Source: Fredericiella sp038205395 (GTDB lineage Bacteria; Chloroflexota; Anaerolineae; Caldilineales; Caldilineaceae). Taken from it: a DNA stretch of 64,000 nt. Below the pieces are notes generated by a model. The model searched no databases. It was not told where the DNA came from and was given only the letters and a program-made list of their open reading frames with translations. The stretch lies in assembly GCA_038205395.1 (NCBI GenBank), contig JBBRBX010000006.1, positions 15,407-79,406 on the forward strand, given 5' to 3'. The position numbers and the translations under genes were made by a program. Shown in pieces: positions 25,218-35,538 of this stretch (positions are counted from its first letter, which is position 1; each line of letters begins with the position of its first letter).

Positions 25218-26160
25218 TCCACAGACGAACAACGCCTGGTGGCAGCGCCGCTGGCAGACGCTGCTGCAGCAGCTTGGCCTCGACGCCGGCGGCCCGGACG
25301 GGCTGCGCGGCTGCCGCGTCAAGCGCATGGAAGTAATGCCCGGCTCGATCCAGGCCCAGGTGCAGGATCGCGAACTCGGCGCGTCCACGGTCGAAATCCG
25401 CCTGCCGGTGCTGGATGACGCCCAGTGGGAGCGGGTGATCGATGCGCTGGGCAGCCAGGCCATCTACGCCGCCCAACTGCTGGCCGGCAACATGCCGCCG
25501 GAGATCGAACAACTGTTTGCGCAGGCAGGCGCGCATCTGCTGCCTTCCGCACGCGACGAGATCGAACAGCAGTGCAGCAGCTGCCCGCCCGGCGCCGTGC
25601 TGTGCCGGCCGCTGGCCGCCGTGTACGCCCAGTTGGGGGAGATGCTGGCGGAAGACCCCTGGCTGCTGCTGCGGCTGCGCGGGCGCGACCGCCACCAGGT
25701 GCTGGCCAGCATCCATGAACGGCGCAATCTGGGTGCGGAAACCGCTGCCCGCCCGGCCGCGCCCGCGACGCAAGCGGGGGCGGATGTGACGCCTGGCTTC
25801 TACACCCCAGCCGCCGGCGGCGTTCGGGCTGCGGACGACAGCGCGCCGCCATTGGAAGAACAACTGGGCGATTTTTGGGGCCGGCGCAAGGTGCTGGAAG
25901 AAGTACATCACCGCCTGGCGCGGCCCGTGGTCGAGCTGGCGCTGCTGCGCCGGCTGGGCGCGCCCACCCCCACCCCCGATGGCCAGGACGCCTACAGCCA
26001 ACTGCAGGCGGTCTACCGCCGCGTCACCGAGCGCGCCTGGGGCGTAGCCTTTGCCAGTGAAGCCGAGCCGCCTGCCGCATCCCCTGACGATGCCCAGGAA
26101 GCCTCCGCAGACGACACGGACGACACAGACGAAATGGACAGCCTCACCCTGGCCGAGTAG
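25210..26160 (+). CDS. SWIM-zinc-finger-like partner of the SNF2 helicase (degenerate finger)
   Basis: The 316-residue product has the layout of the SWIM proteins that follow bacterial SNF2 genes: an N-terminal VKRMEVMPGSIQAQVQD segment, a central Cys motif, then LAAVYAQLGEMLAEDPWLLLRLRGR. The Cys motif reads CSSCPPGAVLCRP, whereas SWIM fingers end in C-x-H. The zinc-ligand His is thus replaced by Pro and metal binding is uncertain. The C-terminal 130 residues are Ala/Pro-rich and acidic. Its ATG overlaps the helicase stop, so the two are co-translated and probably act together. Confidence 0.75.
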   Translation: MSNPQTNNAWWQRRWQTLLQQLGLDAGGPDGLRGCRVKRMEVMPGSIQAQVQDRELGASTVEIRLPVLDDAQWERVIDALGSQAIYAAQLLAGNMPPEIEQLFAQAGAHLLPSARDEIEQQCSSCPPGAVLCRPLAAVYAQLGEMLAEDPWLLLRLRGRDRHQVLASIHERRNLGAETAARPAAPATQAGADVTPGFYTPAAGGVRAADDSAPPLEEQLGDFWGRRKVLEEVHHRLARPVVELALLRRLGAPTPTPDGQDAYSQLQAVYRRVTERAWGVAFASEAEPPAASPDDAQEASADDTDDTDEMDSLTLAE

Positions 26161-26188
26161 ACGCCCCCGCCGCCGATGCGCCTTACCC

Positions 26189-27499
<1,311 letters not shown>

Positions 27500-27668
27500 A
27501 AGCCCGATTTTCCTTTAGTGGTGACGCGCTGGGGCGCTCAGGCATGGAGCGGCTACTGGTCAAACGCACGATCTCCTGCTGCAAGTTCCGGCAGATCACA
27601 ACGCAAAGCATAGCGCAGAGCACCGGCCCCGCCGGCGAACACCTGTTCGCTTTCAGGGCTGCACAAAC

Positions 27669-27697
27669 TTCGGTCTGCACCTGTACTGTGGTATAAT
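27669..27697 (+). promoter_or_regulatory. Possible promoter for the membrane protein gene
   Basis: A perfect TATAAT (27692-27697) lies 95 bases before the next gene; the matching -35 position (27669-27674, TTCGGT) is weak. The rest of the 292-base gap between the divergent murA and this gene shows no further features. Confidence 0.45.
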
Positions 27698-27791
27698 TAC
27701 ACGGTGAATGGCTTGCGGCGGCAGCCTTTCTGTAGGTCTGAAATACGCCTATCATCCAGTAAAATCAGCGCCACAAGGCGGCAGGTGAGGC

Positions 27792-28751
27792 TTGGGTGTT
27801 ATTGACTGTTTGTCGGCCGGCTATCGCTATTTGGGATGGCGGCTGGAACTGATTTTGATTCCGGTGGCGCTCGACCTGCTGCTGTGGCTGGGGCCACGCT
27901 TCAACGTTGCGCCGCTGTTTGACCAATTTGCGCAGGCATATGGGGAACTGGCCAAGGCGGAAGGGGTGACGCCCGAACTCGGCCAGATGGTGGAGCAGTT
28001 ATCCACCAGCATTCGCCAGATGGGCGAAGGGTCAAACCTGCTCGGCGGGCTGGTCAGCGGCGCACTGCTGCATATGCCCAGCCTGCCCTTTGGCGGCGCC
28101 GGCCTGCTGCCGAATATGACGGTGGCGGTTGCCACCGCCGCGGGGGCGCTGGGCTGGTGGTTGCTCTTCAGCCTGCTGGGTCTGCTGATTGGCGTCGTGT
28201 ACTTGACGCTGCTGGCGCGCCGGCTGCCGATTGGTGTGATGGGCAGTGTGCGCCCGCCCCAGGTGGCGCTGTCGGTTCTGCGCCACTGGCTGCAGGTCAT
28301 CGGCTTTGTGCTGATCGTGGCGATTGCGCTGCTGATCATCTATCTGCCCATCAGCTTTGCCGTGGGGCTGATCATGCTGGCCAACCCGGCCTTTGGGTCG
28401 GCGGTGGCGGCGCTGGCGGGGGCGGTGACGCTGATTGTCTTTTTCTATTTGTACTTTGTGATCGCCGCCTTGATCATGGACAACATCCCATTGAATGTGG
28501 CCATTATGCGCAGCCTGCGCCTGGTGCAGGAGAATTTTTGGCCCACACTGGGCTTTATCCTGCTCAGCAACGTGATCGGGCTGGGCATGGCGCTGCTGCT
28601 GCTGCCGCTGGCCGATCTGGCCGCGTGGGGCACGCTGGCGGCCATTGTCATCAATGCCTACATCGGCACAGGGTTGACCATGGCGCTGCTGGTTTTTTAC
28701 CGTTCACGCTTTATTCGCGGGCCTGATTTTGCGCCCGAACTGGCGCCCTGA
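27792..28751 (+). CDS. Polytopic membrane protein of unknown function
   Basis: The 319-residue product has about six hydrophobic segments: near the N-terminus (LELILIPVALDLLLWLG), around residues 110-145, 165-200, 200-235, and two near the end (LGFILLSNVIGLGMALLLL and a final one). An amphipathic loop of about 60 residues follows the first segment. It resembles general bacterial DUF membrane proteins that are hard to classify; I do not recognise a transport or enzyme motif. The start is a TTG at 27792 with AGGTGAGG very close upstream, and a downstream start is possible. Confidence 0.65.
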   Translation: MGVIDCLSAGYRYLGWRLELILIPVALDLLLWLGPRFNVAPLFDQFAQAYGELAKAEGVTPELGQMVEQLSTSIRQMGEGSNLLGGLVSGALLHMPSLPFGGAGLLPNMTVAVATAAGALGWWLLFSLLGLLIGVVYLTLLARRLPIGVMGSVRPPQVALSVLRHWLQVIGFVLIVAIALLIIYLPISFAVGLIMLANPAFGSAVAALAGAVTLIVFFYLYFVIAALIMDNIPLNVAIMRSLRLVQENFWPTLGFILLSNVIGLGMALLLLPLADLAAWGTLAAIVINAYIGTGLTMALLVFYRSRFIRGPDFAPELAP

Positions 28752-28801
28752 CCTGTTTCGCCAGATTTACACTTTTTTCGCTGTTGTGGATTTCGCAGGT
28801 G

Positions 28802-28815
28802 ACCCGTCAACGGGT
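28802..28815. terminator. Short hairpin between the membrane protein gene and gyrB
   Basis: ACCCGT and ACGGGT flank a two-base loop, followed by GATTTTAG. The stem is short and the T run weak, so it may be a poor terminator or a structured gyrB leader ending 23 bases before the start codon. Confidence 0.35.
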
Positions 28816-28838
28816 GATTTTAGCAGGAGGATTGATTT

Positions 28839-31800
28839 GTGATTGACCCCACTAACCGGCAGGCTGCCCAAGCCGATTATAACGCCGACCAGATTCAGGT
28901 TCTTGAAGGCTTGGAAGCTGTCCGCCGCCGCCCCGGTATGTATATCGGCGGCACCGACGCCAAGGCCCTGCACCATATGGTGTATGAAGTGGTCGACAAC
29001 TCGATTGACGAAGCGATGCAGGGGCGCTGCGACCGCATCTGCATCACCATTCATAAAGATGACAGCGTCAGCGTCGATGACAACGGCGCCGGCATCCCGG
29101 TGGATATTCAGAAGCAGACCGGTCTGCCCGCCATCACGGTAGTCATGACCAAGCTGCACGCCGGCGGCAAGTTCGGCGGCGGCGGCTACAAGGTCTCCGG
29201 CGGTCTGCATGGCGTCGGCGTCAGCGCGGTCAACGCCCTCAGCATGTGGATGGAGACCAAGGTGCGGCGCAACGGCAAAGTCTACCGCCAACGCTTTGAG
29301 CGCGGCGTGCCGGTGTCGGGGGTGGATATCATCGGCGAGTGCGACCCCGACGACACCGGGACGACGCAGACCTTTATGCGCGATGACACCATTTTTCAGG
29401 TGCTCGAATACAACTGGCATACGCTGGTGACCCGTTTCCGCGAGATGGCGTTTCTCACGCGTGGGATCGACCTCTACTTTGTGGACGAACGGCCCGAACA
29501 GCAGCGCGAGATGAACTTCCACTTTGAAGGCGGCGTCAAGTCGTTTGTGCGCTATCTCAACAAAAACCGGCAGGTGATTCACGAACCGATCTATATCGAA
29601 ATGGAGGTGGAGACGACGCAGGTCGAGGCCGCCATCCAGTACACCGATGCCTTTACCGAGTCGGTTTTTGCCTTTGCCAACACCATCAACACCCCCGACG
29701 GCGGCACGCATCTGACCGGTCTGCGCACGGCCGTTACGCGCATGATCAACGACTATGCGCGCAAGCAGGGGCTGATCAAGGAGAAGGAAGAAAACTTCTC
29801 CGGCGACGACACGCGCCAGGGGATGACGGCCATCATCAGCGTTAAGGTGGTGGAGCCGCAGTTTGAAGGGCAGAACAAGCTCAAGCTGCTCAACAACGAA
29901 GTTCGCTACCATGTCGAGCAGGCGGTGGCGGAAGCGATGGGGCGCTGGACGGAAGAAAACCCACGCGATGGGCGCTTAATTGTGGAGAAATGCCGCACCG
30001 CCTTCCGCGCGCGCGAGGCTGCCAAAAAGGCGCGCGACCTGGTGATCCGCAAGAGCGCCCTGGAAAGCCTGACCTTGCCTGGCAAGCTGGCCGACTGCTC
30101 CAACCGCAATCCTGCCGACTGTGAGATTTACATTGTCGAGGGTGACAGCGCCGGCGGCACCGCCAAGCAGGGCCGCGACCGCCGCTTCCAGGCGATCCTG
30201 CCCCTGCGCGGCAAGATTCTCAACATCGAAAAGACCAGCCTCGACAAAGCCCTCGCCAACAAAGAGATTCAGGCACTGATCACCGCCCTGGGCACCAACA
30301 TCGGCGAAAGTTTTGACCTAAAGGGTCTTCGTTATCATAAGATCGTGTTGATGAGTGTAGATGCGGAGGAAACCTGTTTTGTGCGCGACCCTGCCGGCAG
30401 CGTGCGCCAGGTTAAGATTGGTGACTTTATCGATGCGCGGCTGGAAGCAGGTCAGGATGTGGCGCAGTACCAGGTGCTCTGCTTTGACCAGGAAAGCCAT
30501 ACGACTGAATTCAAGCCGATAGACAGTGTCATACGCCATGGCGTCTGCGAGCCGCTGTACGAGATTCGCACAGCCTATGGCCGCAGCGTGCGCGTCACGG
30601 CCTCGCACAGCGTCTTCACCTATGAAGATGGCCAGGTCATCCTCAAACGCGGCGACGCCATACGTGAGGGAGACTTGGTTGTGGCCCCTGCGCACCTGCC
30701 GCTGGCCCAGCGCGAGACGCAGACTGAGATGCAGGGGAGTAGTGGGAGGCGTATCGATCTGCTGGCGGAATTGCTGGCGCATCGCGCGCAATTGAGCAGC
30801 GATGTAATCTTGTGGGGCGCAGACATCGAGCGGCTGCTGCAGGCGCGTGTGCTTGACGAACATGCCGCTGACGAGACCCTAATTGCAGCGCGCGTGACGA
30901 TTCCCGCCGCAGTGGGCGAGGCACTGGCGGCACGACGACGCAGCTTGCAGTTGAGCCAGGATACCGTCTGCGCGGGCGTCGGCGTCAAGCAGCCAGTGAC
31001 TTTCTACGGTTGGGAAAAAGGCGAAAACCGCCCCACCGTCGAGCATTTCACCCGCTACCTCGATCTACTGCAGTTGGATCGCCAAGAATGGCTGGCACAG
31101 GTGGAGGTTGGCGGTTCACGCTTGGAGCAGACATGGCAGCGCCAGTACAACGGTTCCGGCCATAACCGGGTCAAGCCGTGGCTGCGGCTCAAGGAACTGC
31201 GACAGCAGGAAATTGGCCGGCTTAACGGCGTCAAGCTGGCGCCGGAGCACTATGCCGACCGCGCCGTCTACCGTTATCTGCCAGTGAACGACCAGTTGAT
31301 GACACTGCTGGGCTTCTTCTTGGCCGAAGGGTCGCTCAGCCAGCGCGGCGGTATCCGTCTGGCCTTTGGCCGTCGCAACCAGGGTTGGCTGCCGGAAATA
31401 CGTCAGGCGTTTGTAGACGTGTTTGGCGTCGAGCCAGTCCTCTACCGCGGCGCAAATGGTCGAGCCGATGAACTGCGAGTAGTGCACAGTGTGGTGGCGG
31501 CAGCCTTCCGCTTTGCCTTTGGTTTTGACGGGGCACGCGCCCACAGCAAACGCATCCCTGATCTAATCTATAATGTCACACCAGATCTGCAAAAGGCGTT
31601 TCTGCGTGGTTACCTGCTGGGCGACGGCACGGTGAACAAGAACAACTTATCATGGACGACAGTTTCGCCGCAGCTTGCCAGCGGGCTGATGTACCTGCTG
31701 CTGGCGCACGGTGTGACTGCTTCGCTGCATATGCGCGAGCCGTCTGCACCCAGCCAACAGCTTGTGCGCGGCCAGCCGATTATTGGGCGCTACTCGGTTC

Positions 31801-32510
31801 ATACGGTTACAGTCAGCAGCGGCGACGATCTGCGCCGGTTGGAAATGGTCTGGCGCGACCATCCCAACGCGTCCAAGCTGGCGGCTTCCTTGCAAAGCGG
31901 GCGGCGCGGCGGCTACAATCAGAAATATGTGCCGATTGACGGCGATCTGGTCGGTTTGCCGGTGCGTTCGGTGCGCCAGGTGGAGGCCAGCAACGGGATG
32001 GTTTATGACTTCTCGGTGCGTGACCACGAGAATTTTATCTGCGGCAGCGGCGGCTTGTGTGCGCACAATACAGATGCTGACGTGGACGGCAGCCACATCC
32101 GCACCCTGCTGTTAACTTTCTTCTACCGCTACATGGAATCTCTCGTCGCCAACGGCCATCTCTACATTGCCCAGCCGCCGCTCTACCGCGTCTCGTCCAC
32201 GCGCCAGGAAAACGGCAAGAACAAAAAGGCGGTAGAGTATGTCTATGACGACAAAGCGCTGGAAGCCATGCGCAAAGAGTTGGGCGAAGTCAACGTCAAG
32301 ATCGAGCAGCGCTACAAAGGTTTGGGCGAGATGAACGAAGTGCAGTTGTGGGACACGACCATGAATCCCGCCAACCGCACCGTGCTGCGCGTCAACATCG
32401 ACGACGCCGCCGAAGCCGACCGCACCTTTGACATGCTCATGGGCAGCAACGTCCCTCCCCGCCGTCGCTTTATTCAGACCCACGCCAACCAGGCGCGGTT
32501 GGATATTTAA
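28839..32510 (+). CDS. gyrB: DNA gyrase subunit B precursor containing an intein
   Basis: The 1,223-residue precursor splices to a 651-residue GyrB. The N-extein has the GHKL ATPase (VVDNSIDEA, DNGAGIPV, GGLHGVGVSAVNAL), transducer domain and the TOPRIM start YIVEGDSAGG. The intein is codons 506-1077. The C-extein resumes TDADVDGSHIRTLL, the metal-binding TOPRIM motif, and ends with RFIQTHANQARLDI. Gyrase introduces negative supercoils with GyrA, which is not in this window. The start is a GTG eight bases after AGGAGG (28825-28830). Activity depends on splicing, because the intein sits between Met505 and the catalytic Asp residues. Confidence 0.97.
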   Translation: MIDPTNRQAAQADYNADQIQVLEGLEAVRRRPGMYIGGTDAKALHHMVYEVVDNSIDEAMQGRCDRICITIHKDDSVSVDDNGAGIPVDIQKQTGLPAITVVMTKLHAGGKFGGGGYKVSGGLHGVGVSAVNALSMWMETKVRRNGKVYRQRFERGVPVSGVDIIGECDPDDTGTTQTFMRDDTIFQVLEYNWHTLVTRFREMAFLTRGIDLYFVDERPEQQREMNFHFEGGVKSFVRYLNKNRQVIHEPIYIEMEVETTQVEAAIQYTDAFTESVFAFANTINTPDGGTHLTGLRTAVTRMINDYARKQGLIKEKEENFSGDDTRQGMTAIISVKVVEPQFEGQNKLKLLNNEVRYHVEQAVAEAMGRWTEENPRDGRLIVEKCRTAFRAREAAKKARDLVIRKSALESLTLPGKLADCSNRNPADCEIYIVEGDSAGGTAKQGRDRRFQAILPLRGKILNIEKTSLDKALANKEIQALITALGTNIGESFDLKGLRYHKIVLMSVDAEETCFVRDPAGSVRQVKIGDFIDARLEAGQDVAQYQVLCFDQESHTTEFKPIDSVIRHGVCEPLYEIRTAYGRSVRVTASHSVFTYEDGQVILKRGDAIREGDLVVAPAHLPLAQRETQTEMQGSSGRRIDLLAELLAHRAQLSSDVILWGADIERLLQARVLDEHAADETLIAARVTIPAAVGEALAARRRSLQLSQDTVCAGVGVKQPVTFYGWEKGENRPTVEHFTRYLDLLQLDRQEWLAQVEVGGSRLEQTWQRQYNGSGHNRVKPWLRLKELRQQEIGRLNGVKLAPEHYADRAVYRYLPVNDQLMTLLGFFLAEGSLSQRGGIRLAFGRRNQGWLPEIRQAFVDVFGVEPVLYRGANGRADELRVVHSVVAAAFRFAFGFDGARAHSKRIPDLIYNVTPDLQKAFLRGYLLGDGTVNKNNLSWTTVSPQLASGLMYLLLAHGVTASLHMREPSAPSQQLVRGQPIIGRYSVHTVTVSSGDDLRRLEMVWRDHPNASKLAASLQSGRRGGYNQKYVPIDGDLVGLPVRSVRQVEASNGMVYDFSVRDHENFICGSGGLCAHNTDADVDGSHIRTLLLTFFYRYMESLVANGHLYIAQPPLYRVSSTRQENGKNKKAVEYVYDDKALEAMRKELGEVNVKIEQRYKGLGEMNEVQLWDTTMNPANRTVLRVNIDDAAEADRTFDMLMGSNVPPRRRFIQTHANQARLDI
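30354..32069 (+). mobile_element. GyrB intein with LAGLIDADG homing endonuclease and an internal XRE-type HTH
   Basis: The 572-residue insert runs from Ser (intein residue 1, SVDAEETCFVRD) to a C-terminal His-Asn, followed by Thr as first C-extein residue. Splicing blocks are visible: TxxH at residues 82-85, YDFSVRDHENFI near 551-562, and the final GLCAHN. Two DOD endonuclease motifs are present, LLGFFLAEG near 318-326 and LRGYLLGDG near 418-425, both keeping an acidic residue. Between splicing block B and the endonuclease, residues of about 184-245 look like a Cro/C1-type helix-turn-helix (EALAARRRSLQLSQ, then FYGWEKGENRPTVEHF). Ser1 instead of Cys1 is less common but known. Both domains appear intact, so the intein may still be mobile. 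Confidence 0.92.
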
Positions 32511-32531
32511 CCGGCAACCTCCAGCAAACAT

Positions 32532-32577
32532 TCTTCACTGTCCACCTGCACACAGATGTGCAAGTGGACAGTGAAGA
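32532..32577. terminator. Long hairpin downstream of gyrB
   Basis: Arms of 21 bases (32532-32552 and 32557-32577) pair with one mismatch around a four-base loop. It begins 22 bases after the gyrB stop. No T run follows on the plus strand, so it may be a processing or stability element rather than a simple terminator. Confidence 0.55.
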
Positions 32578-32587
32578 TGAACAAACA

Positions 32588-32616
32588 TCGACTTGGCCGC
32601 TGACGTGTGGTATATT
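32588..32616 (+). promoter_or_regulatory. Possible promoter of the peptide-binding protein gene
   Basis: TCGACT (32588-32593) and TATATT (32611-32616) are 17 bases apart. The match to consensus is only moderate. The rest of the gap up to 32760 shows no further signal apart from AAAGGAG before the start codon. Confidence 0.4.
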
Positions 32617-32759
32617 CCTCGGCGGAGGAGCGTCGCTTCTACCGCACGACAGCCCTCCGCACAATCAAGTTGATCCAAGATGTATCGATCGTTTGACGCT
32701 TTACATCCATCCATAACCCATAGGTAACTTTATCCATCTGCAAGAAAAGGAGAATATCG

Positions 32760-34451
32760 ATGCGGAAACAATTGTGGTACGTGCTGGCGCTGGCCTTGGT
32801 GCTGGTGCTGGCCGCAGGCTGTACGGCGGCCCCGGCGGCGGCGCCCCAAGCCGGCGCAGACGCGGGCAGCGATACGGCAGCCGCCGCGCCGGCCGGCACG
32901 CCCATCACCGTGCGCGTCTCGACCGTCTCGGAGCCGACGACGCTCGACCCCAACCTGGCTGAAGACTTCTATTCGATCACACCGATCGAGCAGTTGTTCC
33001 TGGGGCTGACCAACCTCAACAACGAGACCGGCGACGTCGAGCCGGAGCTGGCTGAAAGCTGGACGGTTTCGGATGACGGGCTGGTCTGGACATTCAACAT
33101 GCGCCAGGATGCAGTGTGGAGCGACGGCACACCAGTGACCGCCAATGATGTGGAATACAGCGTCAAGCGCGCCATCAAGCCCGAAACCGCCTCGCCCTAC
33201 GCCTATGTGCTCTATCTGATCAAGAACGCCCAGACCATCAACCAGACGGCCATGCCCACCGACACCTACGACATCGACACCCTCGGCGTCAAGGCGCTGG
33301 ATGACTACACGGTCGAGTTTACGCTGGAAGCGCCGGCTGCTTACTTTGAGTCGATCTCCAGCATGTGGACGCTGCGCCCGCTGCCCAGCGCCATCATTGA
33401 GAAATATGGCGACGCCTGGACTGACCCGGCCAATATCGTCGTCAACGGCCCCTACCTGCTCAAGGAATGGAAGCCGAACGAGCAGCTTGTCTTTGAGAAG
33501 AACCCCACTTACTACAACGCCGACCAGGTGCAGATTGACCGCTTCGAGCTGAACATCATCACCGACCAGAACACCGAGTTGGCGCTGTACGAGTCGGGTG
33601 ATCTGGATGTGGCCGGCGAAAACGCTGCGTCGCTGCCCATCGAGGCGCTGACCCGCATCCGTGACGACGCCAGGCTGAGCGCCGAACTGCACGAAGGGCC
33701 GCGCGCCTCCACGACCTATGTCGGCTTCACGATGACCAAGCCGCCCTTTGACAACGTGCTCGTGCGCCAGGCTTTCTCCGCCGCCATCGACCGCGAGACG
33801 ATGGTGCGGGATGTGGTCGGTTCCGGCGTGCCGGCGACGCAGTTTGCGCCCCAGGGCATCTTTGGCGCCCCCGACCCTGAAATCGGCATCGGCTATGACC
33901 CTGAGCAGGCCAAGGCCTGGCTGGCCGAAGCGGGCTACCCTGACGGCGAAGGCTTCCCCACCGTGACCTATCGCTACTTCTCCAACACGTTGGAAGAGGC
34001 CTTGGCCCAGGCTCTGCAGGCGATGTGGGCGGAAACCCTCAACGTCAACGTGGAACTGGAGTCGATGGAGTTCCCGGCCTTCTTGGCCAGCACCGCCTCC
34101 ACCGTGCCGGTCGAGGAAATGCCGGAGATGTGGCGTCTCGGCTGGGGCGCCGACTACCCGGATGAAAACAACTGGGTGTACGAGGTCTTCCACTGCACCG
34201 ACAGCCAGAATCGCCCGCGCGCAACCTGCACGCAGGCGGATGAGCTGGCCAAGGCGGCAGGGCGCGAGACTGACTCAGCCAAGCGCATCGAGATGTATCG
34301 CCAGGTCGAGCAGATGATGTTTGCCGACGAAGTGCGTGTGGCCCCCTACTACCACCGCGGCTTCACGATCCTGACCAGGCCGAACATCGAGCGTGCCTAC
34401 CCCACCTTTGCCCCGGTCAACTGGGATACGTGGAAGGTTACTGAGCAGTAA
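32760..34451 (+). CDS. Peptide/nickel-type ABC transporter substrate-binding lipoprotein (SBP family 5)
   Basis: The 563-residue product has a lipoprotein signal (hydrophobic core then LAAGC) and an Ala/Pro-rich linker. It then has the family 5 pattern: TLDPNLAED, LFLGLTNL, ELAESWTVSDDGLVWTFNMR, WSDGTPVTANDVEYSVKRA, and a C-terminal block typical of OppA/DppA. It should capture oligopeptides or similar ligands outside the membrane. Two permease genes follow after a 104-base palindrome. No ATPase genes of the matching type are next to them, so those must be elsewhere. AAAGGAG lies eight bases before the ATG. Confidence 0.93.
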   Translation: MRKQLWYVLALALVLVLAAGCTAAPAAAPQAGADAGSDTAAAAPAGTPITVRVSTVSEPTTLDPNLAEDFYSITPIEQLFLGLTNLNNETGDVEPELAESWTVSDDGLVWTFNMRQDAVWSDGTPVTANDVEYSVKRAIKPETASPYAYVLYLIKNAQTINQTAMPTDTYDIDTLGVKALDDYTVEFTLEAPAAYFESISSMWTLRPLPSAIIEKYGDAWTDPANIVVNGPYLLKEWKPNEQLVFEKNPTYYNADQVQIDRFELNIITDQNTELALYESGDLDVAGENAASLPIEALTRIRDDARLSAELHEGPRASTTYVGFTMTKPPFDNVLVRQAFSAAIDRETMVRDVVGSGVPATQFAPQGIFGAPDPEIGIGYDPEQAKAWLAEAGYPDGEGFPTVTYRYFSNTLEEALAQALQAMWAETLNVNVELESMEFPAFLASTASTVPVEEMPEMWRLGWGADYPDENNWVYEVFHCTDSQNRPRATCTQADELAKAAGRETDSAKRIEMYRQVEQMMFADEVRVAPYYHRGFTILTRPNIERAYPTFAPVNWDTWKVTEQ

Positions 34452-34466
34452 TAAGAGGATGGAGAC

Positions 34467-34570
34467 TTTAACGCAGAGGCGCTGAGAATACGCAGAGTTC
34501 GCAGAGAAAAGAGGAGAAGATTTTCTCTTTCTCTGTGAACTCTGCGAAACCTCTGCGCCTCTGCGTTAAA
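34467..34570. repeat. 104-bp palindromic repeat of the GCAGAG type between binding protein and permease
   Basis: The left arm (from TTTAACGCAGAGGCGC at 34467) and the right arm (to GCGCCTCTGCGTTAAA at 34570) pair over most of their length around an A/G-rich centre. Repeats built on ACGCAGAG are widespread between genes in several bacterial phyla, as I recall. It splits an ABC operon and lies 15 bases after one stop and 26 bases before the next start. Confidence 0.8.
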
Positions 34571-34596
34571 TCTTTTCCCTTTTCAGGACAAAATTT

Positions 34597-35538
34597 ATGC
34601 TGCGTTTGATCATTCGTCGTTTTTTCTGGTTTATCCCCGTTTTTTTTGTCGTCACCGGCATTACGTTCCTCACCATGCACTCGCTGCCGGGCGGGCCGTT
34701 TGATACGGACAAGACTCCGCCGGCGCTGGTCAAGCAGATGGAAAATGCGTTCGGCCTCAACCGCCCGGTCTACGAGCAGTATTTCATCTGGCTCAAAAAT
34801 GCGGTGCAGTTGGATTTTGGCCCTTCGCTCAAACAGCGCGGCAAGCCTGTGGCCAGCTTTCTGCTGCCGGGGCTGGCGGTGTCGGCGCAGTTGGGAACCT
34901 TCGCCATGCTCTTTGCGCTCTTGATCGGGCTGCCGGCGGGCATTATTGCTGCGCTCTATCGCGGGCGCTGGCAAGACCGCTCGGCGACGCTGGTGGCCAT
35001 CTTGGGCGTATCGGTGCCGCCGATCGTGATGGGGCCGCTGCTCGTCTGGCTCTTTGCGCTGCAGTTGGATTGGCTGCCGGTGGCCCAATGGTCGTCACTG
35101 GACGACGGTCTCCTCCCTTATCTCAGCCATATCATTCTGCCTGCCGTGACGCTGGGGGCGGGGCTGTCGGCTATTATCGCCCGCCTGACGCGCGCCAGCC
35201 TGCTGCAGGTGCTGGGCGAGGATTATATCCGCACGGCGCACGCCAAAGGGCTGGCGCGGCACACCGTCACCATCCGCCACGCCTTGCGCAACGCATTGAT
35301 TCCGGTAGTCACCTATCTGGGGCCGCTGGCCGCCGCCGTGCTGACCGGCTCGCTGGTGGTGGAGCAGATTTTTGCCCTGCCCGGTATGGGGCGCTATTTT
35401 GTCAGCAGCATCACCAGCCGCGACTATCCGATGGTGATGGCGGTCGTGGTGATTTACGCCTTTATTATTGTCTTCGTCAACCTTGTGGTGGACGTGCTGT
35501 ATCTCTTTATTGATCCGAGGATTGACCATGCTCACTAG
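34597..35538 (+). CDS. Peptide ABC transporter permease (DppB/OppB type)
   Basis: This 313-residue membrane protein has the DppB plan: N-terminal TM with MLRLIIRRFFWFIPVFFVV, an extracytoplasmic loop with GLNRPVYEQYFIWL, then five more TM helices. The cytoplasmic EAA loop is seen as EDYIRTAHAKGLARHTVTIRHALRNALIP, and the C-terminal LPGMGRYFVSSITSRDYP block is typical. It forms the channel with the next gene product. Its stop overlaps the next start by 11 bases. Confidence 0.93.
   Translation: MLRLIIRRFFWFIPVFFVVTGITFLTMHSLPGGPFDTDKTPPALVKQMENAFGLNRPVYEQYFIWLKNAVQLDFGPSLKQRGKPVASFLLPGLAVSAQLGTFAMLFALLIGLPAGIIAALYRGRWQDRSATLVAILGVSVPPIVMGPLLVWLFALQLDWLPVAQWSSLDDGLLPYLSHIILPAVTLGAGLSAIIARLTRASLLQVLGEDYIRTAHAKGLARHTVTIRHALRNALIPVVTYLGPLAAAVLTGSLVVEQIFALPGMGRYFVSSITSRDYPMVMAVVVIYAFIIVFVNLVVDVLYLFIDPRIDHAH

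Noticed and set aside
21534..25463. Two very long minus-strand frames opposite the SNF2 gene
   Set aside because: Same reason: the helicase motifs on the plus strand are decisive and the opposite frames lack any family feature.
32730..34193. Minus-strand frame opposite the peptide-binding protein
   Set aside because: It overlaps a complete lipoprotein with signal, lipobox and family motifs; it is a shadow.
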